From assembly GCA_001784805.1 (NCBI GenBank), contig MFSE01000021.1, positions 68,241-117,215 on the forward strand: a stretch of 48,975 nt of DNA, in the 5' to 3' direction. Under the pieces are notes generated by a model. That model worked only from the letters and a program-made list of their open reading frames with translations, ran no database searches and was not told where the DNA came from. Position numbers and translations under genes: made by a program. This DNA is from Candidatus Moranbacteria bacterium RIFOXYA12_FULL_35_19 (lineage in GTDB: Bacteria > Patescibacteriota > Minisyncoccia > Moranbacterales > UBA2206). Of the stretch, positions 21,471 through 30,672 are shown piece by piece (position 1 is the first letter of the stretch; each line of letters starts with the position of its first letter).

Positions 21471-22421
21471 ATGCCAGAGATTGAAAAAAACAAATTACTT
21501 CCGACCTATGCAGAAGTTTTAAGGGAATTGGGAGATCAAATTAATTTAAGAAAATGGATTATTTTGAAAAGGTCACTATTATTAATTTGGCCAGTATTGG
21601 TGGGGTCAGTTACTCTTGTAATTGGAAATAGCCTTTATAATGAGGGGGTTTTAACTAGGGAATCACCTTTATTTATTGGGGGAATAATACTTCTTTGTTT
21701 TTGGGCAATATTCATTGTTTTTTATGGAGCTATAATGAGGCATATTTTTGAAATAGAAAAAAGAATCTGGGTAGATTCATTTTTTGATAAAAAAAATATT
21801 GAACCAAATATTAGCTGGAAAATTTCTCAAAAAATATTTTGGCCTGTTTTTATTTTTAGATTTAAAATTTTTGCAAGATATTATTTTTTACCTGTTTTTT
21901 TATATCTCTTATCTTTATTTATCTATATTGTTGCTATTTTGAAATTTAATATTATGTGGCATTGGTCAATATTTCCAATAATTTTGCTGGGTGGCCCAAT
22001 TGTTATTTGGCTTTATGCTTACTATCTTAGAATCAAGCTACGCTTTTCTTGGTTTATTTTTTTGGATCAATATGGGAAAGATAATTTTTCCTTTAAAAAT
22101 TTAATCAAAGAGATGGAAGAGTTAGAAAAAATTAGTAAAAATGAGCAATTTAAAAAAGCTTTTATGATAAATTTTGGTGTAGATTCAGTTGAGGTTTTAA
22201 TTAATACAGTCAATTCTCTAATATCAAATAAATTGATTTCATTAAATAGTAATGTCGGAAATGTAGCAGGTGTTGTTTTGAAACATGCGGGCGATGAAAT
22301 AGCTATGCAGGCGAGTAGTTTTGCCAAAATTGCTGCAATGTATATTCTTTATCAATTTGCTCGGCAGGAACTTTATGGTAAATCTCAAGAAGTTAACGAT
22401 TTTATCTATAATCTAGGCTAA
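21471..22421 (+). CDS. Multi-pass membrane protein, unknown
   Basis: I do not recognise this 316-aa protein. It has about four membrane segments: LLLIWPVLVGSVTLVIG (about 34-50), LFIGGIILLCFWAIFIVFYG (about 66-85), YFLPVFLYLLSLFIYIVAIL (about 138-157) and WSIFPIILLGGPIVIWLYAYYL (about 164-185). A soluble helical C-terminal domain of some 120 residues follows. It shares an operator-like palindrome with the PaaX-like gene and may be its target. No transporter signature is visible. Confidence 0.6.
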   Translation: MPEIEKNKLLPTYAEVLRELGDQINLRKWIILKRSLLLIWPVLVGSVTLVIGNSLYNEGVLTRESPLFIGGIILLCFWAIFIVFYGAIMRHIFEIEKRIWVDSFFDKKNIEPNISWKISQKIFWPVFIFRFKIFARYYFLPVFLYLLSLFIYIVAILKFNIMWHWSIFPIILLGGPIVIWLYAYYLRIKLRFSWFIFLDQYGKDNFSFKNLIKEMEELEKISKNEQFKKAFMINFGVDSVEVLINTVNSLISNKLISLNSNVGNVAGVVLKHAGDEIAMQASSFAKIAAMYILYQFARQELYGKSQEVNDFIYNLG

Positions 22422-22446
22422 GTAATAATTTTGTAAAAATAATTTT

Positions 22447-24102
22447 ATGTCACAAGAAAAAAATAATATATCCTCCTCCGCCAAGGCTTCGGCGGGTAAA
22501 ATGGAAAAAATCGTGTCGCTTTGCAAGCGTAGAGGTTTCGTGTATCCTGGAAGTGAAATTTATGGAGGGCTGGCTAATTCCTGGGATTTTGGGCCGTATG
22601 GAATAGAGTTAAAAAATAACATCAAGCAGAATTGGTGGAAAACTTTCGTGCAAAATCGCGAAGATATGGTGGGTTTGGATAGTGCGATTATTATGAATCC
22701 GAAAGTCTGGGAAGCTAGTGGACATTTAACAGAATTTTCAGATCCGTTAGTAGAATGTTTAAATTGTCATGATAGGCTTAGAGCAGACCAAATAATTAAA
22801 GATATGAATAGCTTTTCTTCTGTTGTTAAGGAATTTATGATCAAGGCAGAAATATTATTAGATGATATAAACAAAGATGTTAATATTGCAGGTATTCTAA
22901 TTGATTCTTCGGAGCAAATGTTAAGAGATAAAAAGCTTACCGAGCTAAATGAAAAAGAAAAAACTACGATTAAGAATATAGGTGAAATTTATAATTATAA
23001 ATTAAACTCAGCTAAAGATAAAATTAAAATAGGAAAAAATATAATAAAGGAAATATTAAATACAAAAAAATATCTTGGATTTATTACCCAAATCTATTTA
23101 AATAGATTTGAAACTTGTCCAATATGCGGATCTATGAAATGGAGTACTCCTAAAAGTTTTAATTTAATGTTTAAAACTTTTATCGGACCTACTGAAAATG
23201 ATTCTAGTGTTGCTTATCTTCGCCCTGAAACCGCCCAAGGAATTTTTGTAAATTTTAAAAATATTATTGATTCTAATAGTATAAAAATGCCTTTTGGCGT
23301 AGCGCAAATCGGCAAAGCTTTTAGAAATGAAATTACTCCGGGAAATTTTATTTTTAGAACACGCGAATTTGAACAAATGGAAATTGAGTATTTTTTTAAT
23401 CCAGAAAAGACAAAATGGGAAGTGAAATTCGATGAATTATTGGAGGATTTTAAAAAATGGATGAAAGAAATTGGGGTTGATTCCAAAAAACTATTTTTTC
23501 ACGATATTGAAAAAGAAGAATTAGCGCACTATTCTAAAAAAACAATCGATGTAGAGTTTGATTTTCCTTTTGGGAAAAAAGAACTTTTTGGTTTGGCCTA
23601 CCGCACTGACTTTGATCTAAAAAATCATAAATTAAATTATAAAGATCAAGAAACACAAGAAGAATTTACTCCTCATGTGATTGAGCCAAGCGTGGGAGTG
23701 GAAAGAATGATGCTAGCGGTTATGCTTTCGGCTTATACTGAAGAAGATGCGTTAACAGCAGACGGAAAAACTGAAATTAGAACGGTTATGAAGTTTTCAA
23801 AAAATATTGCTCCAATTAAGGTAGCGATTTTACCACTTTCCAAAAAAGAAGAACTTTTGAAAATATCTAAAGAAATTTGGGAAAGTCTTCGCCCGCTTTT
23901 TATGACTGAACATCATATTAGCGGATCAATCGGCAAAAGATATCGTCGGCAAGATGAAATCGGTACGCCCTATTGCGTGACAGTGGATTTTGAAACGCTA
24001 AATGATAAAGCTGTCACAGTTCGCGACCGCGACACGATGGAGCAAGAAAGGATTGCGATTGATAAATTGGAAAAATATCTCGGAGAGAAATTTAAACTTT
24101 AA
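22447..24102 (+). CDS. glyS: Glycyl-tRNA synthetase (alpha2 type)
   Basis: Class II synthetase for tRNA-Gly, homodimeric type. MEKIVSLCKRRGFVYPGSEIYGG opens the conserved core; motif 2 is FRNEITPGNFIFRTREFEQ and motif 3 is EPSVGVERMMLAVML. A C-terminal anticodon-binding domain follows. Between motifs 1 and 2 there is a helical insert bounded by CLNC and CPIC, likely a zinc-bound module. The first 18 codons, including SSSAKASAGK, come from a CTCCGCCAAGGCTTCGGCGG repeat. Translation may instead begin at the ATG at 22501; neither start has a clear ribosome site. The coding region is otherwise intact. Confidence 0.93.
   Translation: MSQEKNNISSSAKASAGKMEKIVSLCKRRGFVYPGSEIYGGLANSWDFGPYGIELKNNIKQNWWKTFVQNREDMVGLDSAIIMNPKVWEASGHLTEFSDPLVECLNCHDRLRADQIIKDMNSFSSVVKEFMIKAEILLDDINKDVNIAGILIDSSEQMLRDKKLTELNEKEKTTIKNIGEIYNYKLNSAKDKIKIGKNIIKEILNTKKYLGFITQIYLNRFETCPICGSMKWSTPKSFNLMFKTFIGPTENDSSVAYLRPETAQGIFVNFKNIIDSNSIKMPFGVAQIGKAFRNEITPGNFIFRTREFEQMEIEYFFNPEKTKWEVKFDELLEDFKKWMKEIGVDSKKLFFHDIEKEELAHYSKKTIDVEFDFPFGKKELFGLAYRTDFDLKNHKLNYKDQETQEEFTPHVIEPSVGVERMMLAVMLSAYTEEDALTADGKTEIRTVMKFSKNIAPIKVAILPLSKKEELLKISKEIWESLRPLFMTEHHISGSIGKRYRRQDEIGTPYCVTVDFETLNDKAVTVRDRDTMEQERIAIDKLEKYLGEKFKL
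22472..22496. repeat. TCCGCC-type palindrome at the glyS N-terminus
   Basis: CCTCCGCCAAGGCTTCGGCG then GGT, with TCCGCC/GGCGGG arms around AAGGCTTC. It lies in frame upstream of the conserved start of GlyRS. Confidence 0.65.
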
Positions 24103-24148
24103 ACAAAGAAAAGATATGAAAGAAGATTTTTTTAAAAAAGGAGCAAGA

Positions 24149-25666
24149 ATGATTCAAGAAAATAACAATCTAGAAAAATTAAAGGAAGAATTGTTAGAAT
24201 TATATTATTTAAGCTCGGCAGTTTCAGTTTTGCATTGGGATCAGGAAGTTTATATGCCTAAAAAGGGAAGTAATTTGCGTGCCAAAACTATTGCTGAGAT
24301 GTCAGGGTTGATACATAACAAATTCACTTCTTCTCAATTTGGGAAACTTATAAAAGAAGCAAAGATCGAAATGGAAAAGGGTAAATTAGATGAAAATAAT
24401 ACTTGTATTGTAAAAGAAATTTGGCGTCAGTATAGTCGCGAAAAAAAATTACCGGTGGAGTTTGTAAAAAAAATGGCTGAACTTGAATCAAAGGCGCAAT
24501 ATATTTGGACAGAAGCGCGTAAAAAATCAAATTTTAAAATGTTTTTGCCGTATCTTAAAAAAATCATTGAAATGAAAAGGGAAGAAGCTAAATTTATAGG
24601 TTACAATAAAAATCCTTACGATATACTCTTGGATGTATATGAACCAAATGTAAAAAGCGATGAAATATCTTTAATATTTAAAGAATTAAAAGATTTTCTT
24701 GTTCCTTTTTTGCAAAAAATAAAGAAATCAAAAGTTAAGATAAATAACAAAATATTAAAAGGCAATTTTGAAATTGAAAAGCAAATTGAATTTAATAAGT
24801 TTATTGCGCAAAAGATCGGTTTCGATTTTGATGCAGGAAGGCTTGATATTAGTGCTCATCCATTTACTAATTTCTCAAATCCATTGGATGTTCGCATGAC
24901 TACTCGGTATAAAAAAGATGATTTATTCTATTCTCTAAATAGCACCATTCATGAAACCGGTCATGCCCTTTACGAACAAGGCTTATCTGTAGAAAATTTT
25001 GGCACTCCATTGGGTGAGTCTATATCATTAGGAATACATGAGTCGCAGTCTAGAATGTGGGAAAATTTTATCGGAAAAAGCTTAAGTTTTTGGAAATATT
25101 TTTATCCTAGAATACAAAAAGAGTTTCCTGTTAATTTTTCCAATATTTCTCAAGAAAATTTTTATAAAGCCATAAATATTGTGAAACCCTCATTTATTCG
25201 TACGGAGGCGGACGAGGTGACTTATAATCTCCATATAATTATGCGGTTTGAAATTGAAAAAGATTTAATCGAAGGTTCTATAGCGGTAGAAGATTTGCCA
25301 AAAATTTGGAATAGTAAAGTTAAGGAATACTTTGGCTTGGAAGTACCTAACGATGCATTAGGAGTTTTGCAAGATGTGCATTGGTCAAGCGGGTTAATCG
25401 GATATTTTCCAACATATACTTTGGGAAATCTTTATTCTGCTCAATTTTACAATATAGCTAAAAGAGAATTATTGAATTTAGAAAAAGAACTCGCCATGGG
25501 GCATTTTGAACACTTACTTAGCTGGCTTCGAAAAAATATCCATATTCATGGAAAACTTTTTTCGGCAGACGAGCTTGTAGAAAAAGTGACTGGAGAAAAA
25601 CTTAATAGCCAATATTTTATTAATTATATAAAAGATAAATATTCTAAAATATATAAGCTCAATTAA
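24149..25666 (+). CDS. M32 family metallocarboxypeptidase
   Basis: Zinc carboxypeptidase of the Taq/Pfu type (M32), removing C-terminal amino acids from peptides in the cytoplasm. The HEXXH motif is in STIHETGHALYEQGL, and the downstream zinc ligand Glu is in GIHESQSRMWEN. Other family landmarks are LHWDQEVYMP near the N-terminus and AHPFTNFSNPLDVRMTTRY. The track start (24002) lies inside glyS; I choose 24149 because AAGGAG is 5 bases upstream, giving 505 aa, the usual family length. The ATG at 24116 is a weaker alternative. It is followed by an M16 peptidase gene after 5 bases. Confidence 0.88.
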   Translation: MIQENNNLEKLKEELLELYYLSSAVSVLHWDQEVYMPKKGSNLRAKTIAEMSGLIHNKFTSSQFGKLIKEAKIEMEKGKLDENNTCIVKEIWRQYSREKKLPVEFVKKMAELESKAQYIWTEARKKSNFKMFLPYLKKIIEMKREEAKFIGYNKNPYDILLDVYEPNVKSDEISLIFKELKDFLVPFLQKIKKSKVKINNKILKGNFEIEKQIEFNKFIAQKIGFDFDAGRLDISAHPFTNFSNPLDVRMTTRYKKDDLFYSLNSTIHETGHALYEQGLSVENFGTPLGESISLGIHESQSRMWENFIGKSLSFWKYFYPRIQKEFPVNFSNISQENFYKAINIVKPSFIRTEADEVTYNLHIIMRFEIEKDLIEGSIAVEDLPKIWNSKVKEYFGLEVPNDALGVLQDVHWSSGLIGYFPTYTLGNLYSAQFYNIAKRELLNLEKELAMGHFEHLLSWLRKNIHIHGKLFSADELVEKVTGEKLNSQYFINYIKDKYSKIYKLN

Positions 25667-25671
25667 TTTTT

Positions 25672-26943
25672 ATGAATTTCAAAAAAACTACTCTCAAAAA
25701 TAGTCTTCGAATAATTACTGCGCCAATGAAAGAAACTCAAACCGTGACGGTAATGGTTATGATTGGGGTCGGGTCTCGTTTTGAGAGTGAAAAAGAAGCC
25801 GGACTTTCTCATTTTATCGAACATATGTTTTTCAAAGGCACAAAAAAACGGCCGACTACTTTGGCAATTTCAGAAGAGCTGGAATCAATCGGTGGAGAAT
25901 TCAATGCTTTCACTTCAAAGGACAAGACAATGTATTATGCTAAAACGGACGCTAAACATATTGGGACAGCTATGGATGTGATTTCTGACATATATCTGAA
26001 TTCCAAGATGGAAGAAAAAGAAATTGCCAAAGAAAAAGGCACGATTATCCAAGAGATAAATATGTATGAAGATATGCCGATGAGTAGTGTACATGAAATT
26101 TTTGAAAGGATGCTTTATCCGAAAAACAGTTTAGGAAGGGAAATTGCGGGAAGCAAAAAAACCGTGAGTTCATTTAAGCAAAAAGATTTTTTAGCGTATA
26201 TGAAAAAGTTTTATGTTGCCAATGACACAGTTGTGGCAGTGGCGGGAAATTTTGATGAGAAAAAGATAGTCAAAGAAATTGGAAAATATTTTTCCAAAAT
26301 GCCAGCGGGCAAAAAAACAAAAATTTCAAAAGTTAAAGAAAATCAAACAGAACCAGTCGCAAGGATTAAATTTAAAAAAACTGACCAGACGCATTTGGTT
26401 TTGGGAGTGCGAGCTTACAAGAGAAATCATAAGGATCGTTACGCTTTGGCTTTGATGTCGATTATTCTTGGTGGAGGAATGTCTAGTCGACTTTTCATCG
26501 AAGTGCGAGAAAAGCGAGGGCTAGCTTACTATGTGCGAACTGGAATTGAAACTTATGAAGATGCAGGCTATGTTTCAACTAGCGCCGGAGTGGAGCATAA
26601 AAATTTAGAAGAGGCAGTTCGCGTTATACTCGAAGAATATAAAAAAATTGCCGAGGAGAAAGTGAGTGAAAAAGAATTGCAAAAAGCCAAGGACTTTGTC
26701 AAAGGCCGAGCGGTGATGGGAATGGAATCATCAGATGAAGTAGCAATGTTTTTTGTTGATCAAGAACTGACTGACGGAGAAATCTTAACCCTAGAAGAAA
26801 AGTTTAAGCTTATTGATAAAGTGAATACAGATGATATACTAAGAGTAGCGCAGGATGTTTTTCAAAAAAGCAGGCTTAATTTAGCGGTTATTGGACCGCA
26901 TAAAAATGAAGAAAAAATAAGAAAAGGATTGAAATTAGCTTAA
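25672..26943 (+). CDS. M16 family zinc peptidase (processing-peptidase type)
   Basis: Insulinase-family peptidase, 423 aa. The inverted zinc motif HXXEH is in SHFIEHMFFKGTKKRPT, and the third ligand region is EKGTIIQEINMYEDMP. The C-terminal half carries the R/Y pair region GMSSRLFIEVREKRGLAYYV, so a single chain contains both M16 domains. The length matches the bacterial YmxG/PqqL-like group. It probably degrades or processes peptides and may work alongside the adjacent M32 carboxypeptidase. Confidence 0.9.
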   Translation: MNFKKTTLKNSLRIITAPMKETQTVTVMVMIGVGSRFESEKEAGLSHFIEHMFFKGTKKRPTTLAISEELESIGGEFNAFTSKDKTMYYAKTDAKHIGTAMDVISDIYLNSKMEEKEIAKEKGTIIQEINMYEDMPMSSVHEIFERMLYPKNSLGREIAGSKKTVSSFKQKDFLAYMKKFYVANDTVVAVAGNFDEKKIVKEIGKYFSKMPAGKKTKISKVKENQTEPVARIKFKKTDQTHLVLGVRAYKRNHKDRYALALMSIILGGGMSSRLFIEVREKRGLAYYVRTGIETYEDAGYVSTSAGVEHKNLEEAVRVILEEYKKIAEEKVSEKELQKAKDFVKGRAVMGMESSDEVAMFFVDQELTDGEILTLEEKFKLIDKVNTDDILRVAQDVFQKSRLNLAVIGPHKNEEKIRKGLKLA

Positions 26944-26964
26944 TTTTAAAAATAATTTATTTCA

Positions 26965-26992
26965 CTAGATTCCCGTTTTCACGGGAATGACA
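26965..26992. repeat. CTAGATTCCCG...CGGGAATGACA repeat
   Basis: CTAGATTCCCG-TTTTCA-CGGGAATGACA, a hairpin-forming dispersed repeat. Two related copies lie at 31543 and 31632. Confidence 0.8.
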
Positions 26993-26999
26993 AACTGTC

Positions 27000-28007
27000 A
27001 TGGAAACTCAATCAAAAAAAGTAGAAATTTCAACTAGTATAGTGCTAAAAACCATCGTAATTCTTTTAGGCGTGTGGTTTTTATTTTTAGTGCGGGATAT
27101 TATAATCTTGCTTTTTATCGCAGTGATTATTGCGGCTTCGATTGATCCAGCGGTGGATTATTTGCAAAAGAAAAAAGTTCCTCGCTCGGCGGGAGCAATG
27201 TTGATTTATGTGATTCTGTTTTCAATTTTGGCTCTTATTATATCCTTTATGGTGCCGTCCATTGTCAATCAATTCCATGATTTTTCTCAAAACTCTTCGC
27301 AATATTTCGGAGATTTTGGAGGAGCGATCAATTCTTCGCAAAATTCTGGCATCAATAGAATTATCCAAGGTATTGCTAATAATATTGAAAGCAGTTTTAC
27401 TAATATTTCAAAAAATATTTTCTCCAAAACGCTGGGAGTTTTTTCTGGATTGCTTTCAGTGGTAGTGGTTTTTTCTATGGCTTTTTATATGGTAATGGAA
27501 GAAAGTGGAATAAAAAAATTCATTGTTTCGATTATGCCGGAAAAAAACAAAACTTATGCGGCAAGTCTTACCGATAGAATTGAAGGCAAAATTGGAAAAT
27601 GGATGCTCGGGCAACTTTTTTTGATGCTGGTAATTTTTGTCTTAGATTTTATCGGATTATATCTAGTCGGTGTGCCGTATCCATTGCTTTTGGCAATTTT
27701 TGCCGGAATTTTGGAAGTAGTGCCGTATGTTGGACCGATAATTTCAGCCGTCCCAGGAATAATTTTGGGATTTTTAGTTTCTCCAACGGTGGGAATGCTG
27801 GCTTTTGTGGTCTATCTCATTGCACAACAATTTGAAAGTCATGTGGTTATTCCTCTCACAATGAAAAAAGCGGTCGGGCTCAATCCTGTGGTGACGATCG
27901 TGGCAATTCTCATTGGTTTCAAATTGGCGGGAGTGCTCGGTGCGATTATTTCAGTACCGGCAGCCACAGCCGTTAGTTTGGTTGTTAATGATTTGATGGA
28001 AAAATAA
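27000..28007 (+). CDS. AI-2E family (PerM-like) membrane transporter
   Basis: Polytopic membrane protein of 335 aa in the AI-2E/PerM family (members include TqsA-type exporters and Na+/H+ antiporters). Hydrophobic segments are near the N-terminus (VLKTIVILLGVWFLFLV, DIIILLFIAVIIAASI), then MLIYVILFSILALIISFMV, and in the C-terminal half. The family signature PYPLLLAIFAGILEVVPYVG and the GFKLAGVLGAIISVPAATA segment are present. The length is normal. The substrate cannot be inferred. Its start codon directly follows a CTAGATTCCCG repeat. Confidence 0.85.
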   Translation: METQSKKVEISTSIVLKTIVILLGVWFLFLVRDIIILLFIAVIIAASIDPAVDYLQKKKVPRSAGAMLIYVILFSILALIISFMVPSIVNQFHDFSQNSSQYFGDFGGAINSSQNSGINRIIQGIANNIESSFTNISKNIFSKTLGVFSGLLSVVVVFSMAFYMVMEESGIKKFIVSIMPEKNKTYAASLTDRIEGKIGKWMLGQLFLMLVIFVLDFIGLYLVGVPYPLLLAIFAGILEVVPYVGPIISAVPGIILGFLVSPTVGMLAFVVYLIAQQFESHVVIPLTMKKAVGLNPVVTIVAILIGFKLAGVLGAIISVPAATAVSLVVNDLMEK

Positions 28008-28013
28008 ATTTTT

Positions 28014-28730
28014 ATGAACAGCGGTATATTATATATTATTGCAACTCCGATTGGAAACCTTTCTGACGTTACCTTTCGTGCAGTGGAAACTTTGCAAAAG
28101 GTTGATTTGATTGTGTGTGAGGATACGCGGAATTCTAAAAAACTTTTAGATCGCTATGAAATTTCAACTCCGACAATGTCTTTTTATCAAAATTTAAAAA
28201 GTGGAGGAAGTATAAAACCTGTGCCGAAATTAAATTTAATAATCCAAGAATTGAAAAGTGGAAAAAACTTGGCGCTTATCACTGACGCTGGAACTCCTGG
28301 GATTTCTGACCCAGGAAATCAGCTGGTAGCGAGTGCTGTGGAAAATAATATTGCCGTTATCCCGATTCCCGGTGTTTCAGCCCTCACAACTCTTGCAAGT
28401 GTTTCCGGAATTGATTTGACACAGTTTGTATTTTTAGGTTTTCCGCCTCACAAAAAAGGCCGTATGTCTTTTATAAAGAAAATTACTGAAAGTGAATATC
28501 CGGTAATACTTTTTGAATCTAAATATAGGATAATGAAATTAATTGCGGATTTGGCGGATTTTGGCGGATCGAACGGAGGAGAAAAAATAAATATTATCAT
28601 TGGCAGAGAATTAACGAAAATGTTTGAGGAGATTATAAGAGGCAGTGCAGAAAAAGTTCTTGATTATTTAAAGACTGACGACAATAAGCAGAAAGGAGAA
28701 TTTGTAGTTATAACATATAAAGAAAAATGA
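28014..28730 (+). CDS. rsmI: 16S rRNA (cytidine1402-2'-O)-methyltransferase
   Basis: Methylates the ribose of C1402 in 16S rRNA using S-adenosylmethionine; tetrapyrrole-methylase fold. Seen: LYIIATPIGNLSDVTFRAVETL, VCEDTRNSKKLLDRY, the GTPGISDPG loop, PIPGVSALTTLASVSG and GRELTKMFEEIIRG. 238 aa is slightly shorter than the Escherichia coli enzyme and lacks the small C-terminal extension. Near residue 180 the TTGGCGGAT-rich stretch (ADLADFGGSNGGE) may be another repeat remnant. Its stop overlaps the next start (ATGA), implying one transcript with the GxxExxY gene and metG. Confidence 0.93.
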   Translation: MNSGILYIIATPIGNLSDVTFRAVETLQKVDLIVCEDTRNSKKLLDRYEISTPTMSFYQNLKSGGSIKPVPKLNLIIQELKSGKNLALITDAGTPGISDPGNQLVASAVENNIAVIPIPGVSALTTLASVSGIDLTQFVFLGFPPHKKGRMSFIKKITESEYPVILFESKYRIMKLIADLADFGGSNGGEKINIIIGRELTKMFEEIIRGSAEKVLDYLKTDDNKQKGEFVVITYKEK

Positions 28731-29176
28731 CAATTTATACGAAGAATGGAGAAACTTTATTATATGAGAAGGAATCTTATATTTTAAGAGGAATTTTCAT
28801 GAGAATTTATAATGAGTTAGGGCCTGGCCACAAAGAGTCTGTTTATGCAAATGTTTTTAAACAAGAGCTGAAAAACGAAAACATTCCTTTTGAAAGTGAA
28901 AAACAAATAAATTTACGAAGAAATAATGAGCTAATAGGAAAATTAAGAATTGATTTCTTAGCTTTTGGGAAAATAATAGTTGAATTTAAGGCAGTGGAAT
29001 TTTTATTGCCAGTAGCTAAAAAGCAAGTGCAATCTTATCTAGTAGCTTCTGAATATAAATTAGCATTCCTAGTTAATTTTGGAGGAAATAAATTAGAAAT
29101 AATAAGAAAAGTAAATGATAGAGCGAAAAAATCCGTCTTATCCGCCTCTAAATCCGCTCTATCCGCAATATTATGA
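28727..29176 (+). CDS. GxxExxY protein (PD-(D/E)XK nuclease-like), second copy
   Basis: 149-aa member of the same family as the ORF at 2249. The motif is GPGHKESVYA, and the nuclease-like core is RIDFLAFGKIIVEFKA (D then E-x-K). The helix KKQVQSYLVASEYKLAFLVN follows. Unlike the first copy it has no inverted repeats around it. It is wedged between rsmI and metG with 4-base overlaps on both sides. The extra C-terminal residues KKSVLSASKSALSAIL come from a run of ATCCGC units, so the 3' end was probably remade by repeat sequence. Function unknown. Confidence 0.85.
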   Translation: MTIYTKNGETLLYEKESYILRGIFMRIYNELGPGHKESVYANVFKQELKNENIPFESEKQINLRRNNELIGKLRIDFLAFGKIIVEFKAVEFLLPVAKKQVQSYLVASEYKLAFLVNFGGNKLEIIRKVNDRAKKSVLSASKSALSAIL

Positions 29177-30603
29177 ATAATAAATTTTATATCACAACTA
29201 CACTACCCTATATCAATGCTAATCCGCATATTGGATATGCACGGGAAATTATTGAAGCGGATGTTTTAGCGAGATTCCATCGCGGAAAAGGTGATGACGT
29301 GTTTTTTAACACTGGAGTGGATGAGCATGGTCAAAAAATTTACGAAAAAGCCAAGGAATTAGAATCTGATCCACAAAAATATTGCGATGAAATGGCGGCG
29401 AAGTTTGATGATTTGAAAGAAGCACTTAATTTAAGTTACGATAATTTTATTCGAACGACTGATGCCTCGCATGTACTAGCAGTTCAAGAATTTTGGAAAA
29501 GATGTGAAAAAAATGGCGATATTTATAAGAAAAATTATAAGGTGAAATATTGCGTAGGGTGTGAACTTGAAAAGACTGATTCAGAATTAGTTGATGGAAA
29601 ATGTCCAGATCATCCAAACATGGAATTGGAAATCATTGAAGAAGAAAATTATTTTTTTCGCTATAGCGCTTTTCAAGAAAAGCTGACTGAATTGTATAAA
29701 AATAATTCAGCATTTGTACTTCCCGAAAAAAGATTCAATGAAGTCAAAGCTTTTCTAGAAAGAGGATTGCAAGATTTTAGTATTTCGCGACTTAAAGACA
29801 AGATGCCTTGGGGCGTGCCAGTGCCTGACGATGAAAATCAGGTAATTTATGTTTGGTTTGATGCTTTGGTAAACTATATTTCCGCCATTGGTTGGCCAGA
29901 AAAAACGGAAAATTTTGAAAAATGGTGGCCAGCAGTTCAGTTATGCGGAAAAGATAATCTTCGTCCACAATCTGCGATGTGGCAAGCGATGCTTTTGGCG
30001 GCAAATCTTCCTCCATCGGCGCAAATTTTTGTAAATGGTTTTATTACTGTGAACAGTCAAAAGATGAGTAAAAGTCTAGACAATGTGATTTCGCCGTATG
30101 AAATGGTGGAAAAATTTGGAATTGATGGCACTCGCTATTTGCTTTTAGCCGGACCGAATTTTGGAGAAGATTTTGATATTACTTGGGAAAAACTTATTGA
30201 AAAGTATAACGCCGATTTAGCGAATGGACTAGGAAATTTAGTTTCGAGAGTAATTAAATTGGCTGAAGGAGTAAAAGACAAGCCAAAGGTTCGACCTTTG
30301 GAAACCAAAGGTCGAATCTTTGGCGAGTTTAGTAAATTAGTTGAAAAATTAGAGTTAGGGCAATCGCTGGAATATATCTGGAAAATAATTGACGAGGATA
30401 ATAAATTTATTGGGGACAATAAACCGTGGGAACTGGTCAAAACAAATCAAGAAAAATTTGAAGAAGTAATGCAAAAACTCTTGGAAGATCTGAATTTAAT
30501 TTCAGAACTTTTGATTTCGTTTATGCCAGAGACCTCGCAGAAAATTAAAAAAGCGCTAGAAACAAAAAAATTAGAAGAAGTTTTATTTCAAAGGATAAAA
30601 TAA
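29173..30603 (+). CDS. metG: Methionyl-tRNA synthetase
   Basis: Class I synthetase for tRNA-Met. HIGH-type motif in YINANPHIGYAREIIEADV; zinc knuckle CVGCE...CPDH; WFDALVNYISAIGWP; KMSKS loop QKMSKSLDNVISPYE; helical anticodon-binding domain to the end. At 476 aa it lacks the C-terminal EMAP-like domain, as in many small genomes. The palindromic repeat at 30283-30323 adds KVRPLETKGRIF in frame at the start of the anticodon domain. The start overlaps the previous stop by 4 bases. Confidence 0.95.
   Translation: MNNKFYITTTLPYINANPHIGYAREIIEADVLARFHRGKGDDVFFNTGVDEHGQKIYEKAKELESDPQKYCDEMAAKFDDLKEALNLSYDNFIRTTDASHVLAVQEFWKRCEKNGDIYKKNYKVKYCVGCELEKTDSELVDGKCPDHPNMELEIIEEENYFFRYSAFQEKLTELYKNNSAFVLPEKRFNEVKAFLERGLQDFSISRLKDKMPWGVPVPDDENQVIYVWFDALVNYISAIGWPEKTENFEKWWPAVQLCGKDNLRPQSAMWQAMLLAANLPPSAQIFVNGFITVNSQKMSKSLDNVISPYEMVEKFGIDGTRYLLLAGPNFGEDFDITWEKLIEKYNADLANGLGNLVSRVIKLAEGVKDKPKVRPLETKGRIFGEFSKLVEKLELGQSLEYIWKIIDEDNKFIGDNKPWELVKTNQEKFEEVMQKLLEDLNLISELLISFMPETSQKIKKALETKKLEEVLFQRIK
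30283..30323. repeat. Palindromic repeat in frame in metG
   Basis: CCAAAGGTTCGACCTTTGG - AAA - CCAAAGGTCGAATCTTTGG: 19-nt arms with 18 of 19 positions complementary, and each arm self-palindromic. Close relative of the argS insert. Confidence 0.88.
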
Positions 30604-30672
30604 ATTTTATATAACTTATAACATGTAGTATAAAACATATTTTGTTTCATGTTTCATGTTTCATGTTTCATG
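30604..30672. repeat. CATGTTT repeat run upstream of tatD
   Basis: Four consecutive TTTCATG units precede the chosen tatD start, with ATGTAGTATAAAACAT-type partial complements before them. This run explains the spurious N-terminal extension MFHVSCF in the ORF track. Confidence 0.55.
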
